Source: CAVWXT01 sp963759115 (GTDB taxonomy: Bacteria; Planctomycetota; Planctomycetia; Pirellulales; Thermoguttaceae). From it: a DNA stretch of 64,000 nucleotides. The position numbers were made by a program, and so were the translations under genes. Below, one piece after another: positions 30,029 through 39,110 of this stretch. The notes beneath the pieces were generated by a model. The model had not been told where the DNA came from. It did no database searches and worked only from the letters and a program-made list of their open reading frames with translations. The DNA lies in assembly GCA_963759115.1 (NCBI GenBank), contig CAVWXT010000006.1, forward strand, positions 62,001 through 126,000. The letters run 5' to 3'. Position 1 is the first letter of the stretch. The number at the start of each line of letters is the position of its first letter.

Positions 30029-31314
30029 TTAGCCGTTTCGTTTTCGTGGACAGATGGTGTAGTTCCATTTGGGTAGGACGGTATGTCGCAACAGCCGCAC
30101 GGTTGCCTTCGCTTCGTCGGACACCTTGACTTTGGTCGGGTAGAGCTTGGTGTCCAACGATGCGCGGCAGCGAAAGCCCGTGCTCGACCGTGTCGTGCGG
30201 ATGTTCTTCAGCATGACTTCGTAACTGGTCAGTGGCTCGCCGGCCCAATTGGCACTGATGAGGTTGAACATGCGGTGCTCGATCGGGTTCCACTTGGAGG
30301 CTCCTGCGGGATAATGCCCGACCGTGATCGTCAATCTGAATTCGTCAGCCAATTCTTGCAGGCCCACCTTCCAAGCCCAACAACGGTTGCCGTTGGCACC
30401 TCCGCTGTCGGCTTCGATGGCCAACCAAGACACACCCGAGTACCGACGCCGCCCAACCTTCAGCCACCACGAGCGAATGGCACGCACGGCAAAGGTCGCT
30501 GTCTGATGAGTTGTGCCGATCACGACATAGCCCTCATTGCGATTCTCGTCATAGATGCCGTAGGGATAGGCGCGGCCGCGGGCCAGTGTGGGAAAGTCGT
30601 GGTCCAGCACGTCGCGGTCCTCACACCGCCAACTGCGTCCGTTATTTTTGAAGTTGCCCACCAACTCCTTTTTCTTCGTATCCACACTGATTACCGGCCA
30701 CCCTTGCCGTTGGAATCGCCGTCGCCGACGCCCCAACAGGCGGAATTGCTGATCCCGATAGGGATCTCTCTTCCCACCCAACCGCTTGCGGTTCGATCGC
30801 AACGAGTACTTCTGTGCTCGCAGCAACCGAGCCACCGTCACGTGCCCGACCGGTACGCCACGTCGCGTCAATGCAGCGGCCAGGTTGCGGGTGGTCTTGT
30901 GCGTCCACCGCAGACCACCCATCGGATCGCCAGCCGTCGCATCCCGCAACAGCCCCTTCAACAACTCCCGCACACGTGGCGTTTTTTTTCGACTCGTTTT
31001 CGTCCGCCGCCGGGACGCCGTACTCGCTCTGAAGACGCCACCTGTCCGCGTTCGCTTTCGCGCAATCCCCGGCGGATTGTCATACGGCTCAGGCCGGTGA
31101 TTTCCGCCACCAACTGGACGCCCCCGTGTCCGCGTTGCCGGGCCACGATCCCGGCGAACAACCGCCGACTCCGTTCGTCCAACTCGGCCATCACTCGATT
31201 GATGGCCCGATGGTACGCAACCAAATCCGCATCGCTACGCGAGCGACATCCTCGGCAGCGACACCGGCGAATGCGCCTGCAATCCTTGTCTGCCATGACC
31301 GTCTCTCCATCCAT
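30029..31314 (-). CDS. ISAzo13-family transposase, split at an A8 run
   Basis: The N-terminal part (31314 downward) contains DERSRRLFAGIVARQRGHGGVQLVAEITGLSRMTIRRGLRE, a helix-turn-helix region. The C-terminal part has the family motifs AGDPMGGLRWTHKTTRNLA, VISVDTKKKELVGNF (first Asp), LAIEADSGGANGNRCWAWK (second Asp), GHYPAGASKWNPIEHRMFNLIS (Glu) and a WNYTICP ending. The two halves are in different frames. They join exactly at GTC GAA AAA AAA CGC (30981-30995 region), where a -1 shift gives EKKTPRVRELLKGLLRD. A AAA AAA is a classic slippery sequence, so programmed frameshifting is plausible. Its stop codon lies inside the left inverted repeat. Confidence 0.8.
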
Positions 31315-31333
31315 GGAAGCGGAATACGCAGAT

Positions 31334-32569
31334 TCAGTAGTTCCAAATTTGGCTATGTGTGGCGATGTGCCGTAAGTCGTTCATAGGTATGACGATCGAG
31401 TCCGAGGGTTTTGTTGCGCCGAGGGCTTGTTGAACGATCTGGGTGATCCACAAGAGCATTTCTTGGAAACGAAGCAATTCCAGAAAGAGTTGCGGTTCCT
31501 CGGTGAATTTTCCTTTGGCGAAGCGAAAATGAATCCACACCCACACGTTGCGCAGCACCAGAGCAATGCCCACGAACAGCAGACGCAACGCTGGATCGCG
31601 CGTGCATGTCTTGATCTTCGCCTCGTTCATCTGGCGGTAGCTCGTCTCGATGCCGAAACGCTTGCGATAGGTTTCGCGTATCTCCGCAGGTGTTCGCCGC
31701 ACCTTCGACACCACGTAGAGAAGCCGCTTGCGCCGCCGCCGGCCGGTCTTCTCGTCGGTGAAATGCTTGCTGGCAACGCAAATGTTCACGGTCACGCTGG
31801 CCTTCGGTTTCTCTTTCGTTTGGCCCGAGGTGATCGTCTCCCGATAGTAGCCGTGTTTCTTCTTCAACAGTGCTCGCAAGCCGTGCGGCGGAGTCTTGGG
31901 GTCCTTGGGCTTTCGGCCTCGCACGACGGCGGGAATGATGAATCCACGACGGGCGCGAAGAAGATACTGAATGACTTCTACGCTGAAAAAGCCCTTGTCC
32001 AGCAGCAAAAAGCGGATTTTTACGCCTCGGCGACGAACAATCGCCAACAGCCGCTGAAGCACCTCTTTCATCGAGTCGCCGTACTCGACTCGCACCAGCG
32101 CCAAGGTGTAACGGTAGCCTTTGTGGAGTACCACAGCCGTGGCGTAGGCATGGAAATGGGTGGTGCCCGACTTCGGTTCGCCTCGAAAGATTTCCTTCTT
32201 GTCCCGCGCCGGCTGCCCGTGATAGGGAATCAGCGTCAGGTCGATCGCCACCATGCGGGATTTGCGTCGCAACGCCTTGGGCACATGCGTCACCAAGGCG
32301 AGGTTCAAACGACGTTCGAGTTCGGCGATTTCCGGCAACGTTACGGCCAAGGCGTTGCGAATCGTCTGATCCGACGGTGCATCGGCCAGATCGCGGCAGG
32401 CGGCAAACACGGAAACCACCCGTGCCGCGGCAATCAGGAGAATTTGGAGAAGCGTGGAAGTCGAACATTTATAACCCCGATACTCAAGGCGAAGCGCCGT
32501 CCCTATCCAGTCCTCGGCGTACGCGTGGACCTCCGCCTTGGTGATGATATACTCCGTTTGTGAACGCAT
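31334..32569 (-). CDS. DDE transposase, ISH3/IS4-like
   Basis: 411 residues, intact. MVAIDLTLIPYHG gives the first Asp, IRFLLLDKGFFSVEVIQYLL the second, and YRKRFGIETSYRQMNEAKIKTCT the YREK-like glutamate region of the IS4 superfamily. The C-terminal helices (LLFVGIALVLRNVWVWIHF) are typical. The TGA stop is formed by the first three bases of the left inverted repeat, so the element is compact. Family placement between ISH3 and related IS4 groups rests on the IETSYR motif and is tentative. With clean ends and an intact gene, this is the most likely active element here. Confidence 0.85.
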   Translation of the reverse strand: MRSQTEYIITKAEVHAYAEDWIGTALRLEYRGYKCSTSTLLQILLIAAARVVSVFAACRDLADAPSDQTIRNALAVTLPEIAELERRLNLALVTHVPKALRRKSRMVAIDLTLIPYHGQPARDKKEIFRGEPKSGTTHFHAYATAVVLHKGYRYTLALVRVEYGDSMKEVLQRLLAIVRRRGVKIRFLLLDKGFFSVEVIQYLLRARRGFIIPAVVRGRKPKDPKTPPHGLRALLKKKHGYYRETITSGQTKEKPKASVTVNICVASKHFTDEKTGRRRRKRLLYVVSKVRRTPAEIRETYRKRFGIETSYRQMNEAKIKTCTRDPALRLLFVGIALVLRNVWVWIHFRFAKGKFTEEPQLFLELLRFQEMLLWITQIVQQALGATKPSDSIVIPMNDLRHIATHSQIWNY

Positions 32570-32667
32570 GGGTTTCCTCCTTGTGTGAACCTGGTTTGTG
32601 ACCCAAGTTCTTTACTGGAGGAACCTTGCGTTCACCTATATCAATTTCCCGAATTTGGAACTACTGA
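31334..32667. mobile_element. ISH3/IS4-superfamily insertion sequence nested in the ISAzo13 element
   Basis: Inverted repeats TCAGTAGTTCCAAATTTGG (31334-31352) and CCGAATTTGGAACTACTGA (32649-32667) match at 18 of 19 positions. The flanks both read GAT (31331-31333 and 32668-32670), a possible three-base target duplication. It sits 20 bases upstream of the ISAzo13 transposase start, separating that gene from its own promoter end. Confidence 0.85.
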
Positions 32668-32693
32668 GATTATACAAACGGCTAACTTATTTT

Positions 32694-34362
32694 GGCTCTT
32701 CCGGTTTTAGGTGCAGAACGCGAGAAATTCAGCCTTCAGGCCACGGACGATCTCGCGTAGCTCGGCGATGGTCCGCCCGGCGGCTTCCGACGCCCGGTTC
32801 AAGTCCAGGAGCAGCCGGTTCCAGAGCGTGTCGGCTGACTTCACGCCGTAGCAGCGTTTGGTGATGACGCGGGCCTTGTTGTTGATACCTTCAACCGCCG
32901 CGCTGGTGTACCGCCCGTCGAAGTAGTTCAGGATGCCCGTCTTCCAGTTGTCGTAGGTCGTCCAGAACTTGGCGAAGTCCAGCCCCAGCGCTTCGGTCCG
33001 CGCGCGGAGTTCGGCCAACTGCTGTTCCGCTGTGGCGCGATCCGGCGCGGTGTCGAAGATCTCCTTGAACCGCACGCGCACGTCATACACGTCCTTCAAC
33101 ACAGGCAACTCGACGAACAGCCGATCCAGCGACTCGCGTTCCTCGGGCTTCAGATCCTTCGGGTCGCGGCGGAACTCCCACATCAGCGAGCGGAACCGTT
33201 TCTGCTCGGCTTTGGACAACTGGGCCTTGTGCTTCCGCGTGCTTTTTTTTTCGCAACTCATCCACCACCTCGTTGAACTGCTTGGCCACGTGGAACCGGT
33301 CCACCACCAACCGGCTGTTGCGAAGTTGCTCGTTGCAGACCGGGCCGTAGACCTTCCCCATGTCCACGCGGTGCGTTTCCACCGCGGCGCGCTGCTCGGG
33401 CGTCAATTTCCCCAGGCATTCGAGGGCCGCTGCCGTGTCGCGCCCGCGGGCCACCGCCAGCACCTTCGGCGACTCCGGGTCGGTCAAGTCCGTCATCACC
33501 GTCACGTACAACTTGTGCCGCTTCTTGAGGCTGATTTCGTCCATGCCCACGTGCTTGATGACCCGTGCCGGGTCGATCCGCTTGTCGTCCTTCAACTGGT
33601 TCTCGACGATCAGTTCCACGGTCTCCGCCGAGATGCCCAGCCGCGCGGCCACCTCTTCTTCGTTGCTGCCGATGAGCATCCGCAGCACGTATTCCTCGAA
33701 GCGGTACGTGTACAGCACCTTCTTCCGCTTGAAGGGGGCGAAATGCTCCTGGCGATGCCCACAGCGCGAGCAACGATGGAAGCAAGGCTGGAAGATCAGG
33801 AAGCTCGGCTGACCCCACAGGTCCAGGTCGCGGACCACATAGACGGTGTTCTTGTACTCGTAGGTGGACGGCTCTTCGTGGCCGCACTGCTCACAACGGC
33901 AAGAGTCGGGCAGGGGGAACTTGACCTCGAAGCCGTGCCCGTCGCGCGAGCGCTCGTATCCCAACAGTTCCACACCCGGCGGCAAATCCAACTTCACTTT
34001 GACCTCGACCTGAGCCATCCGTGGCCTCCTTGGTTGGCGGTGTCTTCTGCGACGGGGCGAAGGCAACAACCGCGTTGGTCCGACCGCCGCCGCTTGAGCA
34101 AGGTAACGCCGCGGGCGACCTCGGGCCAACAGCAACCTTCCCAACTCGCGAAATCGGCGCCCGCAGGGAGGAGGCGGCGGAACATGTTCCCGGACAAGCA
34201 CTTACGCTCGCAATCCCTGTTGCACTATATTCTTGTGGGGGGGGGCTAATATGGCGAGAATTACGTGCCTGGGGCGTTCAAGCAACCGTCGCGCGTAGTA
34301 TAACGGCCGCTATTGTTGAGCCTCGGGTTTGTGCGGCGTTCGCACCCAGAACCGGAAGAGCC
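32694..34362. mobile_element. ISL3-family insertion sequence with 8-bp target duplication
   Basis: Ends GGCTCTTCCGGTTTTAGGTG (from 32694) and, inverted, GGCTCTTCCGGTTCTGGGTG (to 34362). GGCTCTT is the standard ISL3 terminus. The flanks are CTTATTTT at 32686-32693 and again at 34363-34370, a perfect eight-base target duplication. Its target was the right inverted repeat of the ISAzo13 element. Confidence 0.92.
32707..34018 (-). CDS. ISL3-family transposase, split at an A9 run
   Basis: Start at 34018 (MAQVEVKVKLDLPPGVELLGYERSRDG). An N-terminal zinc ribbon (CRCEQCGHEE ... CFHRCSRCGHRQEHFAPFKRKKVLYTYRFEEYVLRML) is followed by a helix-turn-helix and the DDE domain (VGMDEISLKKRHKLYVTVMTDL; VDMGKVYGPVCNEQLRNSRLVVDRFHVAKQFNEVVDELR). 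The C-terminal part, in another frame, has DNWKTGILNYFDGRYTSAAVEGINNKARVITKRCYG, the ISL3 C-terminal signature. The halves meet at CGA followed by nine A (33247-33255). Eight A would give RKKSTRKHKAQL continuously. Either one base is extra, or slippage on the A run makes the full protein. Confidence 0.85.
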
Positions 34363-34398
34363 CTTATTTTTGAACAGCGACTTAGGGGAGGATTGCCG

Positions 34399-34626
34399 AT
34401 GTTCGACCGTATTGAAATCGACCCGCGACGTTGCGGAGGAACGCCAGTGATCAAAGGTACCCGCATTCCGGTGGCCGTGATTCTCGACCAGGTTGCCGCC
34501 GGCGAAAGCTGGGAATCTCTGCTGGCTGGTTACCCGGGCCTGGCCCGCGAGGATATTCAGGCGGCGATTCTCTTCGCCAAGGCCTCGGTGGAACACACGG
34601 AAATCATCCCGGCAACGGCGGGATGA
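34399..34626 (+). CDS. DUF433 family antitoxin
   Basis: 75 residues: MFDRIEIDPRRCGGTPVIKGTRIPVAVILDQVAAGESWESLLAGYPGLAREDIQAAILFA. The 'CGGxPVIKGTRIPVxxIL' opening is diagnostic for DUF433 (VapB45-like) antitoxins, which carry a winged-helix-like fold. AGGGGAGG sits eight bases upstream. Followed six bases later by its usual partner, a DUF5615 protein. The pair lies directly outside the right end of the ISAzo13 element. Confidence 0.85.
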   Translation: MFDRIEIDPRRCGGTPVIKGTRIPVAVILDQVAAGESWESLLAGYPGLAREDIQAAILFAKASVEHTEIIPATAG

Positions 34627-34632
34627 CCGGCG

Positions 34633-35172
34633 ATGAAGTTGTACCTTGACCAGATGTTCCGGGTCGATCTGGCCAGACTCCTTCGATCACAAGGGCACGA
34701 TGTTCGATGCGCGTGCGAAACCGGTCAACAGACAGCGGACGATACGGAGGTTTTGCAGCTCGCGATCAATGAGGGTCGAATCCTCGTTACCATGGACGAG
34801 CACTTCGGAGACTGGGCGATCCTCCCACTCCACAAGCATCCAGGCGTCATCCGCTTGAAGGCGCATCCGACCACCACGACGAACATCACAAGACTCTTGC
34901 TTCCATTCTTGGCATCACATGACCAGGCAGAGTTTAGCGATCATCTGGTCATCCTCTCGTCGCGCGGAACGTTGGATTCGGACGAGTGCAGACTGAGCAT
35001 CCCACTGCTGAGCCGCCCGTTGCCCGCGACTTTGGTCCGAGGATCTTTCGCTCGGAACGATGTACCGGCCTGCTCCGTGTGGAGAATCCGCTCTTGGCAT
35101 AAGAGGTGTCGAAAATGGTTCATGACGCCTTTCAACTCTGCGTCGATTTCCATCGCCCGTTGCGCGTCATGA
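34633..35172 (+). CDS. DUF5615 family PIN-like toxin with extended C-terminus
   Basis: 179 residues. MKLYLDQMFRVDLARLLRSQGHDVRCACETGQQTADDTEVLQLAINEGRILVTMDEHFGDWAIL has the DUF5615 pattern, a PIN-like fold with Asp in LYLDQ and in VTMDEHFGDW. The fold ends near residue 115 (FSDHLVILSSRG). Family members stop about there, while this frame runs 64 residues further with no recognisable motif (TLDSDECRLSIPLL...). The extension may result from a lost stop or a frameshift. Its last six bases overlap the end of the convergent membrane gene. Likely the toxin to the DUF433 antitoxin. Confidence 0.75.
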   Translation: MKLYLDQMFRVDLARLLRSQGHDVRCACETGQQTADDTEVLQLAINEGRILVTMDEHFGDWAILPLHKHPGVIRLKAHPTTTTNITRLLLPFLASHDQAEFSDHLVILSSRGTLDSDECRLSIPLLSRPLPATLVRGSFARNDVPACSVWRIRSWHKRCRKWFMTPFNSASISIARCAS

Positions 35173-35670
35173 CATCGCCATGATGAGCATCAAGATGAAA
35201 TATCCCCACAAGACGAGGTTTACGAAGGAGACGAGGAGCAGTACCCGGGAGGCCGTCGCCACGCGACTCCGCCATAGGAGAACTATGGCCACAATGCTGG
35301 TGACGGGCATAGTCACAAACCAGCACTCGAAGATGCTGCCGCACCATGTCGGCGGGTCGTGAAGTTGGAACGATAGAATCACGGACAATATGCCGTACAG
35401 AGCGATGAAGGCTCCGAGCCCATTCCAGATTAGCAGCGGCATCAGCCACCAAAGTTTCACCGCCGGCAGGTGCGTTTTCGATGGTGCGCGATTGGCAGCA
35501 ATGTATCGCCGAAGGAACGGCAGCAAACCCACGGCCGCAAGAAACAGAATCGCAATTGCGACGGCCGGATCGCCGAGCGATTTCCAGCCCCTTTCATTCA
35601 AGAGGAGGCAACCAAGGGCCAGAAGCACTGCAAGAACTGGCAAGACAATCCGTATCACGGTGGTAGACAC
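35167..35670 (-). CDS. Hypothetical membrane protein
   Basis: 167 residues with about five predicted transmembrane helices (IRIVLPVLAVLLALGCLLL; AVAIAILFLAAVGLLPFL; LWWLMPLLIWNGLGAFIALYGILSVIL; FVTMPVTSIVAIVLLW; VLLLVSFVNLVLWGYFILMLIMAM). No domain is recognised. Codon use looks ordinary for a coding region and the frame is uninterrupted. Neighbours give no functional hint. Confidence 0.6.
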   Translation of the reverse strand: MSTTVIRIVLPVLAVLLALGCLLLNERGWKSLGDPAVAIAILFLAAVGLLPFLRRYIAANRAPSKTHLPAVKLWWLMPLLIWNGLGAFIALYGILSVILSFQLHDPPTWCGSIFECWFVTMPVTSIVAIVLLWRSRVATASRVLLLVSFVNLVLWGYFILMLIMAMS

Positions 35671-35686
35671 GCAATTTGCGTGAGCG

Positions 35687-36292
35687 TCAAATGACCCACT
35701 GCCGCCCGGTTGCTGGATGCGTGACTTGGATTTGCGGCCGAGTCTCGCCGGGCAATAGCTGAAACGTCAGCCCAACCGTCTGACTGACCAGCACGTCGGG
35801 GGCGGCCGGCGTGGATTGACCAACTTTGCTCAACTTGCCATTCTGCTGTCGGTACAGTTCGAGCATCCAGGGCTCGCGGTCGATCACCAGCAGCTCCACC
35901 ACGCCGATACTGCCGTAGAAAGGGATTTTCTCGCGGGTACGCTCGCCGGGACTGATGATTTCGACCAAGAAGTCGGCCGCCCCGCGCCAGTGTGTGCCAT
36001 AACTAATGGCCTTGGTGTCGCCCAGAAAGACTGCCACATCCGGCTCGCGAAAGTTCTCCTTCCAGCCTTCTTCCCGGTCGCTCAGGTTCACACCGGGAAA
36101 GACGCGACCAAGGCCCGCCCGCTTTACCGTTTCTACCAAGACCTGCGTAAACTCAGACACCAGTTCTTGGTGTTCGTTGTTTGGCAGCGGCGTCATAACA
36201 TAGAGTCCTTCCCAGACTTCATCGTACTGCTTCCCATCGCAGACCTGCCGCTCGGCCAAAATCTGTTGTTCCACGTATGGGTCGAGAACCAT
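35687..36292 (-). CDS. Uma2 family (DUF820) PD-(D/E)XK-type nuclease-like protein
   Basis: 201 residues from ATG 36292. YDEVWEGLYVMTPLPNNEHQELVSEF is the classic Uma2 opening. REPDVAVFLGDTKAI and ADFLVEIISPGERTREKIPFYGSIGVVELLVIDREPWMLELYR supply the PDxxV, VEIxSP and K-x5-Y motifs of the restriction-endonuclease-like fold. Uma2 genes are very numerous in planctomycetes and cyanobacteria; their role is unknown, though the fold implies nuclease ancestry. The in-frame extension up to 36388 has no sequence typical of the family. Confidence 0.85.
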   Translation of the reverse strand: MVLDPYVEQQILAERQVCDGKQYDEVWEGLYVMTPLPNNEHQELVSEFTQVLVETVKRAGLGRVFPGVNLSDREEGWKENFREPDVAVFLGDTKAISYGTHWRGAADFLVEIISPGERTREKIPFYGSIGVVELLVIDREPWMLELYRQQNGKLSKVGQSTPAAPDVLVSQTVGLTFQLLPGETRPQIQVTHPATGRQWVI

Positions 36293-36411
36293 GACAGCCA
36301 CGAGCGATCCCCTATCCCCTGTTTTCCTGCTTCCTTGCACCCTGCCCCCCATTATCGACCGCGGTTGGGGACCTCGCAACCCCGCCAACGCCGCATTTCG
36401 TCACGGTAACA

Positions 36412-37479
36412 TCAGCAGATACGCGGCATTTGCTCGCCGGACAAGAGATCGACGATCCGCCCGCCGCCGAAGCGACTGCGCAGCTCGACCGTGCCAGGGT
36501 GCGGGCCGGTAACGATGCCGATACGAGCCGGACCGACGGCCGCGGGGTGGCCCCGCATGATCTCCAACACGCGGTCGGCCGCCGCCGCCGAGACGAAGGC
36601 CACCAGCCGGCCCTCGTTGGCCGCGTAGAGCGGGTCGAGGCCCAACAATTCGCAAGCGGCGGCCACCGGCTCGGCCACGGGAATGGCCGCTTCCTCGATC
36701 TGGATGCCCACGCGGGCGTCCAACGCGATCTCGTTCAACGCCGCGGCCAGCCCGCCGCGGGTCAAGTCGCGGAGGCAATGCACTTCGGCCCCGGCGGCCA
36801 GCATGGCTTCGACCAGATCGTGGAGCGGCGCACAATCGCTCTCCAACGCGCCCTCGAACTGAATTCCCTCGCGGACCGACATGATGGCCACGCCGTGCCG
36901 CCCGAGGTCGCCGCTTAGGAGGATCACGTCGTCCGGCTTGACCCGCGCGGGCGAAATCTCGATACCCGGCGGCACCCAGCCGATGCCGGCCGTGTTGATG
37001 AAGATGCCGTCGCCCTTGCCGCGATCGACAACCTTGGTGTCGCCGGTAACGATTTGCACGCCGGCCGACCGGGCCGCACCGGCCATCGAAGCGACCACGC
37101 GACGGAGCGTTTCCATCGGCAGCCCTTCTTCGAGGATGAAGCCGGCGCTGAGGTAGGCCGGCTTGGCCCCGGCCATCGCCAGGTCGTTGACCGTGCCGCA
37201 GACGGCCAGCGTACCGATGTCGCCGCCGGGGAAGAACAGCGGACTGACGACGAAGCTGTCGGTGGTGAAAGCCAGCCGGGCACCGACGGTTGGCAGCACG
37301 GCGGCGTCGTGGGGAACGCCCGCGGACTGCGGTCCGTGGGGCATCGCGGTGCTGAACGCCGGCCGGAAGAGTCCCTCGATCAAGTTCCGCATCAGCCGTC
37401 CCCCGCCGCCGTGCGCCAATTGCACGGTGGCGTGGTCGCTCAGCGGAACCGGACAGCTTAGGTTGAAGGTGTGACTCAC
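36412..37479 (-). CDS. hypE: Hydrogenase maturation protein HypE
   Basis: About 355 residues. HypE dehydrates the carbamoyl group transferred by HypF onto its C-terminal cysteine to thiocyanate, donating the CN ligands of [NiFe] hydrogenase. VQLAHGGGGRLMRNLIEGLF, FTTDSFVVSPLFFPGGDIGTLAVCGTVNDLAMAGAKP, VTGDTKVV and LRDLTRGGLAAALNEIA are characteristic PurM-like motifs. The protein ends in PRIC, exposing the essential C-terminal Cys. The frame is intact. GTG 37479 is taken as start; GTG 37521 is also possible. It lies about 1.9 kb downstream of hypD, separated by unrelated genes. Confidence 0.92.
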   Translation of the reverse strand: MSHTFNLSCPVPLSDHATVQLAHGGGGRLMRNLIEGLFRPAFSTAMPHGPQSAGVPHDAAVLPTVGARLAFTTDSFVVSPLFFPGGDIGTLAVCGTVNDLAMAGAKPAYLSAGFILEEGLPMETLRRVVASMAGAARSAGVQIVTGDTKVVDRGKGDGIFINTAGIGWVPPGIEISPARVKPDDVILLSGDLGRHGVAIMSVREGIQFEGALESDCAPLHDLVEAMLAAGAEVHCLRDLTRGGLAAALNEIALDARVGIQIEEAAIPVAEPVAAACELLGLDPLYAANEGRLVAFVSAAAADRVLEIMRGHPAAVGPARIGIVTGPHPGTVELRSRFGGGRIVDLLSGEQMPRIC

Positions 37480-37553
37480 GGGATTCTTTGCCCAACTTCG
37501 ATGACTCAACGAAAACGACACTGCGACCTAACAGCCAACGGGACACTCGGACA

Positions 37554-38286
37554 TCATTCGTGTCTGTTGGTCTTGAACTTCCTGCTGTAATGAAACAGCA
37601 GTTGAAGGCTTGATTCTGACAAATATGCGATCCGCTTGAGCGTGTCAGACTTGAGTGGCTCGGATACGCCATACTGGTCGAGGACAATCCCGGCAGTTCT
37701 GCGCACATCAAACAAGCTGACCTTGCTTTCCTTTTTCCACCTTTCAAACGACACGTTGTTGACCGGCCCGTCGATTTCCTTCTTTCGCGAAGCTGCGGCT
37801 TGCGCACCGTAGTGCATTACAAGCCGTTCTTCAGGAACCCCAAGGCACCGCAGATACTTCCGCAATGTAAATCCGATTGCCCAGGTGCTAGCACACGGCT
37901 TTGACACGAGATTCATCTCTTGCCTAAGCAGCGGATACCATGCATCGTATCGTCTAGATCGTCCTTTCTGGGCATCCTTGATCCACATGGCAGCCTTACA
38001 TACGTCTGTTACATGGTATGTTTCACCATCGTTACACAAGTATTCCCGAACAGCGTAGTGCAGAAGGAAGTCTCCCATCGAATAAAGGAAGTTCCGCTGT
38101 CCGCATTTGATTGCACGCCTTGGATCGCCGCTCCCGGCAAAAGAAAGGGACGGTTCCATCGCGATCAGTACATGGTCCACAGGACCTAACGGTCTCCGGA
38201 TTAGGCAGGTACACCCCTCCATCTTTCTCGGCCTGTTCGCTGAACCGCTTCTCCAGTTCCTTCCATTTCGCATCGAAGTCGTTCAT
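37554..38286 (-). CDS. Hypothetical protein, possibly uracil-DNA-glycosylase-like, one frameshift
   Basis: Starts at 38286 (MNDFDAKWKELEKRFSEQAEKDGGVYLPNPE), then changes frame near 38190 into GPVDHVLIAMEPSLSFAGSGDPRRAI. Blocks VDHVLIAMEPS, TYHVTDVCKAAMWIKDAQ and LLRQEMNLVSKPCASTWAIGFTLRKYLRCL follow the order of the UDG-superfamily fold (strand with motif 1, 'TNxxKC'-like strand, then L..El.l..P...i.lG). The catalytic residues are not clearly recognisable, so this is a fold guess only. The remaining C-terminus (LFDVRRTAGIVLDQYGVSEPLKSDTLKRIAYLSESSLQLLF) is unique to me. Lower GC and unusual codon use than the neighbours suggest transfer into the hyp region. Confidence 0.45.
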
Positions 38287-38439
38287 TGTGGGCCTCACTG
38301 ACGGGAAGGTTATGCCAGAACTTTGCGGGTACCCGCGACAGGTCGTTCATTCGGGCGGCAGAGCCGCGAAAGGTACGCTCCTCAATGACCCCCGTGTCCC
38401 TGTCGGCAGGCCGGTCGCCAAGCAATCGGGCCCGCGCGG

Positions 38440-38802
38440 CTACTTCAGCGGAATTGCCGGCAGACGCTTGAGGGTCTGGTTGGCCGGATCGACCACGATG
38501 CCCACCGACTCCAGGGCCGTGACGCCCAGTAGCGGCTCGGAGCCCGGTTCGCCGAAGATGATGCGTCCGGCCGTGGTATCCCCCATGAACTCGATGCGCA
38601 CCAACCCGAAGGAATACTCTCTGGCCGTGCCGTCGGCGAGCTCATAGGAAGTCTTCCCTTCTCTGGCGACGCCGATCTTCTCCAACTCGTCGGCCGGCGC
38701 CATGGAATCGGTTGCCCCGGTGTCCACCAGGAACACGGCTTCATAGGATTTCGCCGTCTGGGCGAAACCCGTAATCTTCGCCGTCACTTTGGTCAGTCCC
38801 AC
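38440..38802 (-). CDS. Retropepsin-like aspartic protease, clan AA
   Basis: 120 residues: a short single-domain aspartyl protease with the catalytic AVFLVDTGATDSMAP (D-T-G-A-T) and the second half GEPGSEPLLGVTALESVGIVVDPANQTLKRLP, whose 'LLGxxxLExxGxxVDPxxxxL' is shared by bacterial clan AA proteins of this size. It would act as a homodimer. No signal peptide. It precedes the hypothetical gene on the same strand. The substrate is unknown. Confidence 0.8.
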   Translation of the reverse strand: MGLTKVTAKITGFAQTAKSYEAVFLVDTGATDSMAPADELEKIGVAREGKTSYELADGTAREYSFGLVRIEFMGDTTAGRIIFGEPGSEPLLGVTALESVGIVVDPANQTLKRLPAIPLK

Positions 38803-39075
38803 TGTCGCGTTCCTTGCTGAAAGTCAACTTAGTCAGTATGTACCGCCGGGACAATTCCTGTCAACCTCTTCCCTGTGCCGCCGATACCGATAGTGCGCCG
38901 GAAGCAGAACGCGGCCACCACTGATCCCTGAGCGGTTTGCTTAGTCGGCCGGGACCGCAACGAGTGAAAATCGAGTCCCCGACGGGCCGACGTCTGCCGC
39001 ACCCACGTTTTCGGCTCCCCTTCGGTTTGGTTCCGCGAAGGGCGATTTGCAGAATGCGGCGGTCCGTTGTCGCGA
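38803..39075. other. Divergent spacer, no gene seen
   Basis: About 270 bases between the protease start and the promoter of the small plus-strand gene. Short ORFs only; no repeat recognised. Confidence 0.4.
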
Positions 39076-39104
39076 TTGACGATCGAGTGCGCCGGCAGTA
39101 GAAT
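39076..39104 (+). promoter_or_regulatory. Promoter giving a probably leaderless mRNA
   Basis: TTGACG (39076-39081) and TAGAAT (39099-39104) are spaced by 17 bases. Transcription would begin at about 39110-39112, on the ATG at 39111, and no Shine-Dalgarno is present. Confidence 0.6.
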
Positions 39105-39110
39105 GACGAT

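Larger units (their letters stand above)
30016..34375. mobile_element. ISAzo13-family element, interrupted by two further insertion sequences
   Basis: The left inverted repeat is GTTCAAAAATAACTTAGCCG (30016-30035, continuing TTT). Its mate is split: AAACGGCTAACTTATTTT (32676-32693) is separated from TGAAC (34371-34375) by an ISL3 element with its target duplication. Removing the ISL3 insert (1677 bp with one duplication) and the ISH3/IS4-like insert (about 1337 bp) leaves an element of about 1.35 kb, normal for the family. I see no clean target duplication outside the repeats. Confidence 0.8.
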
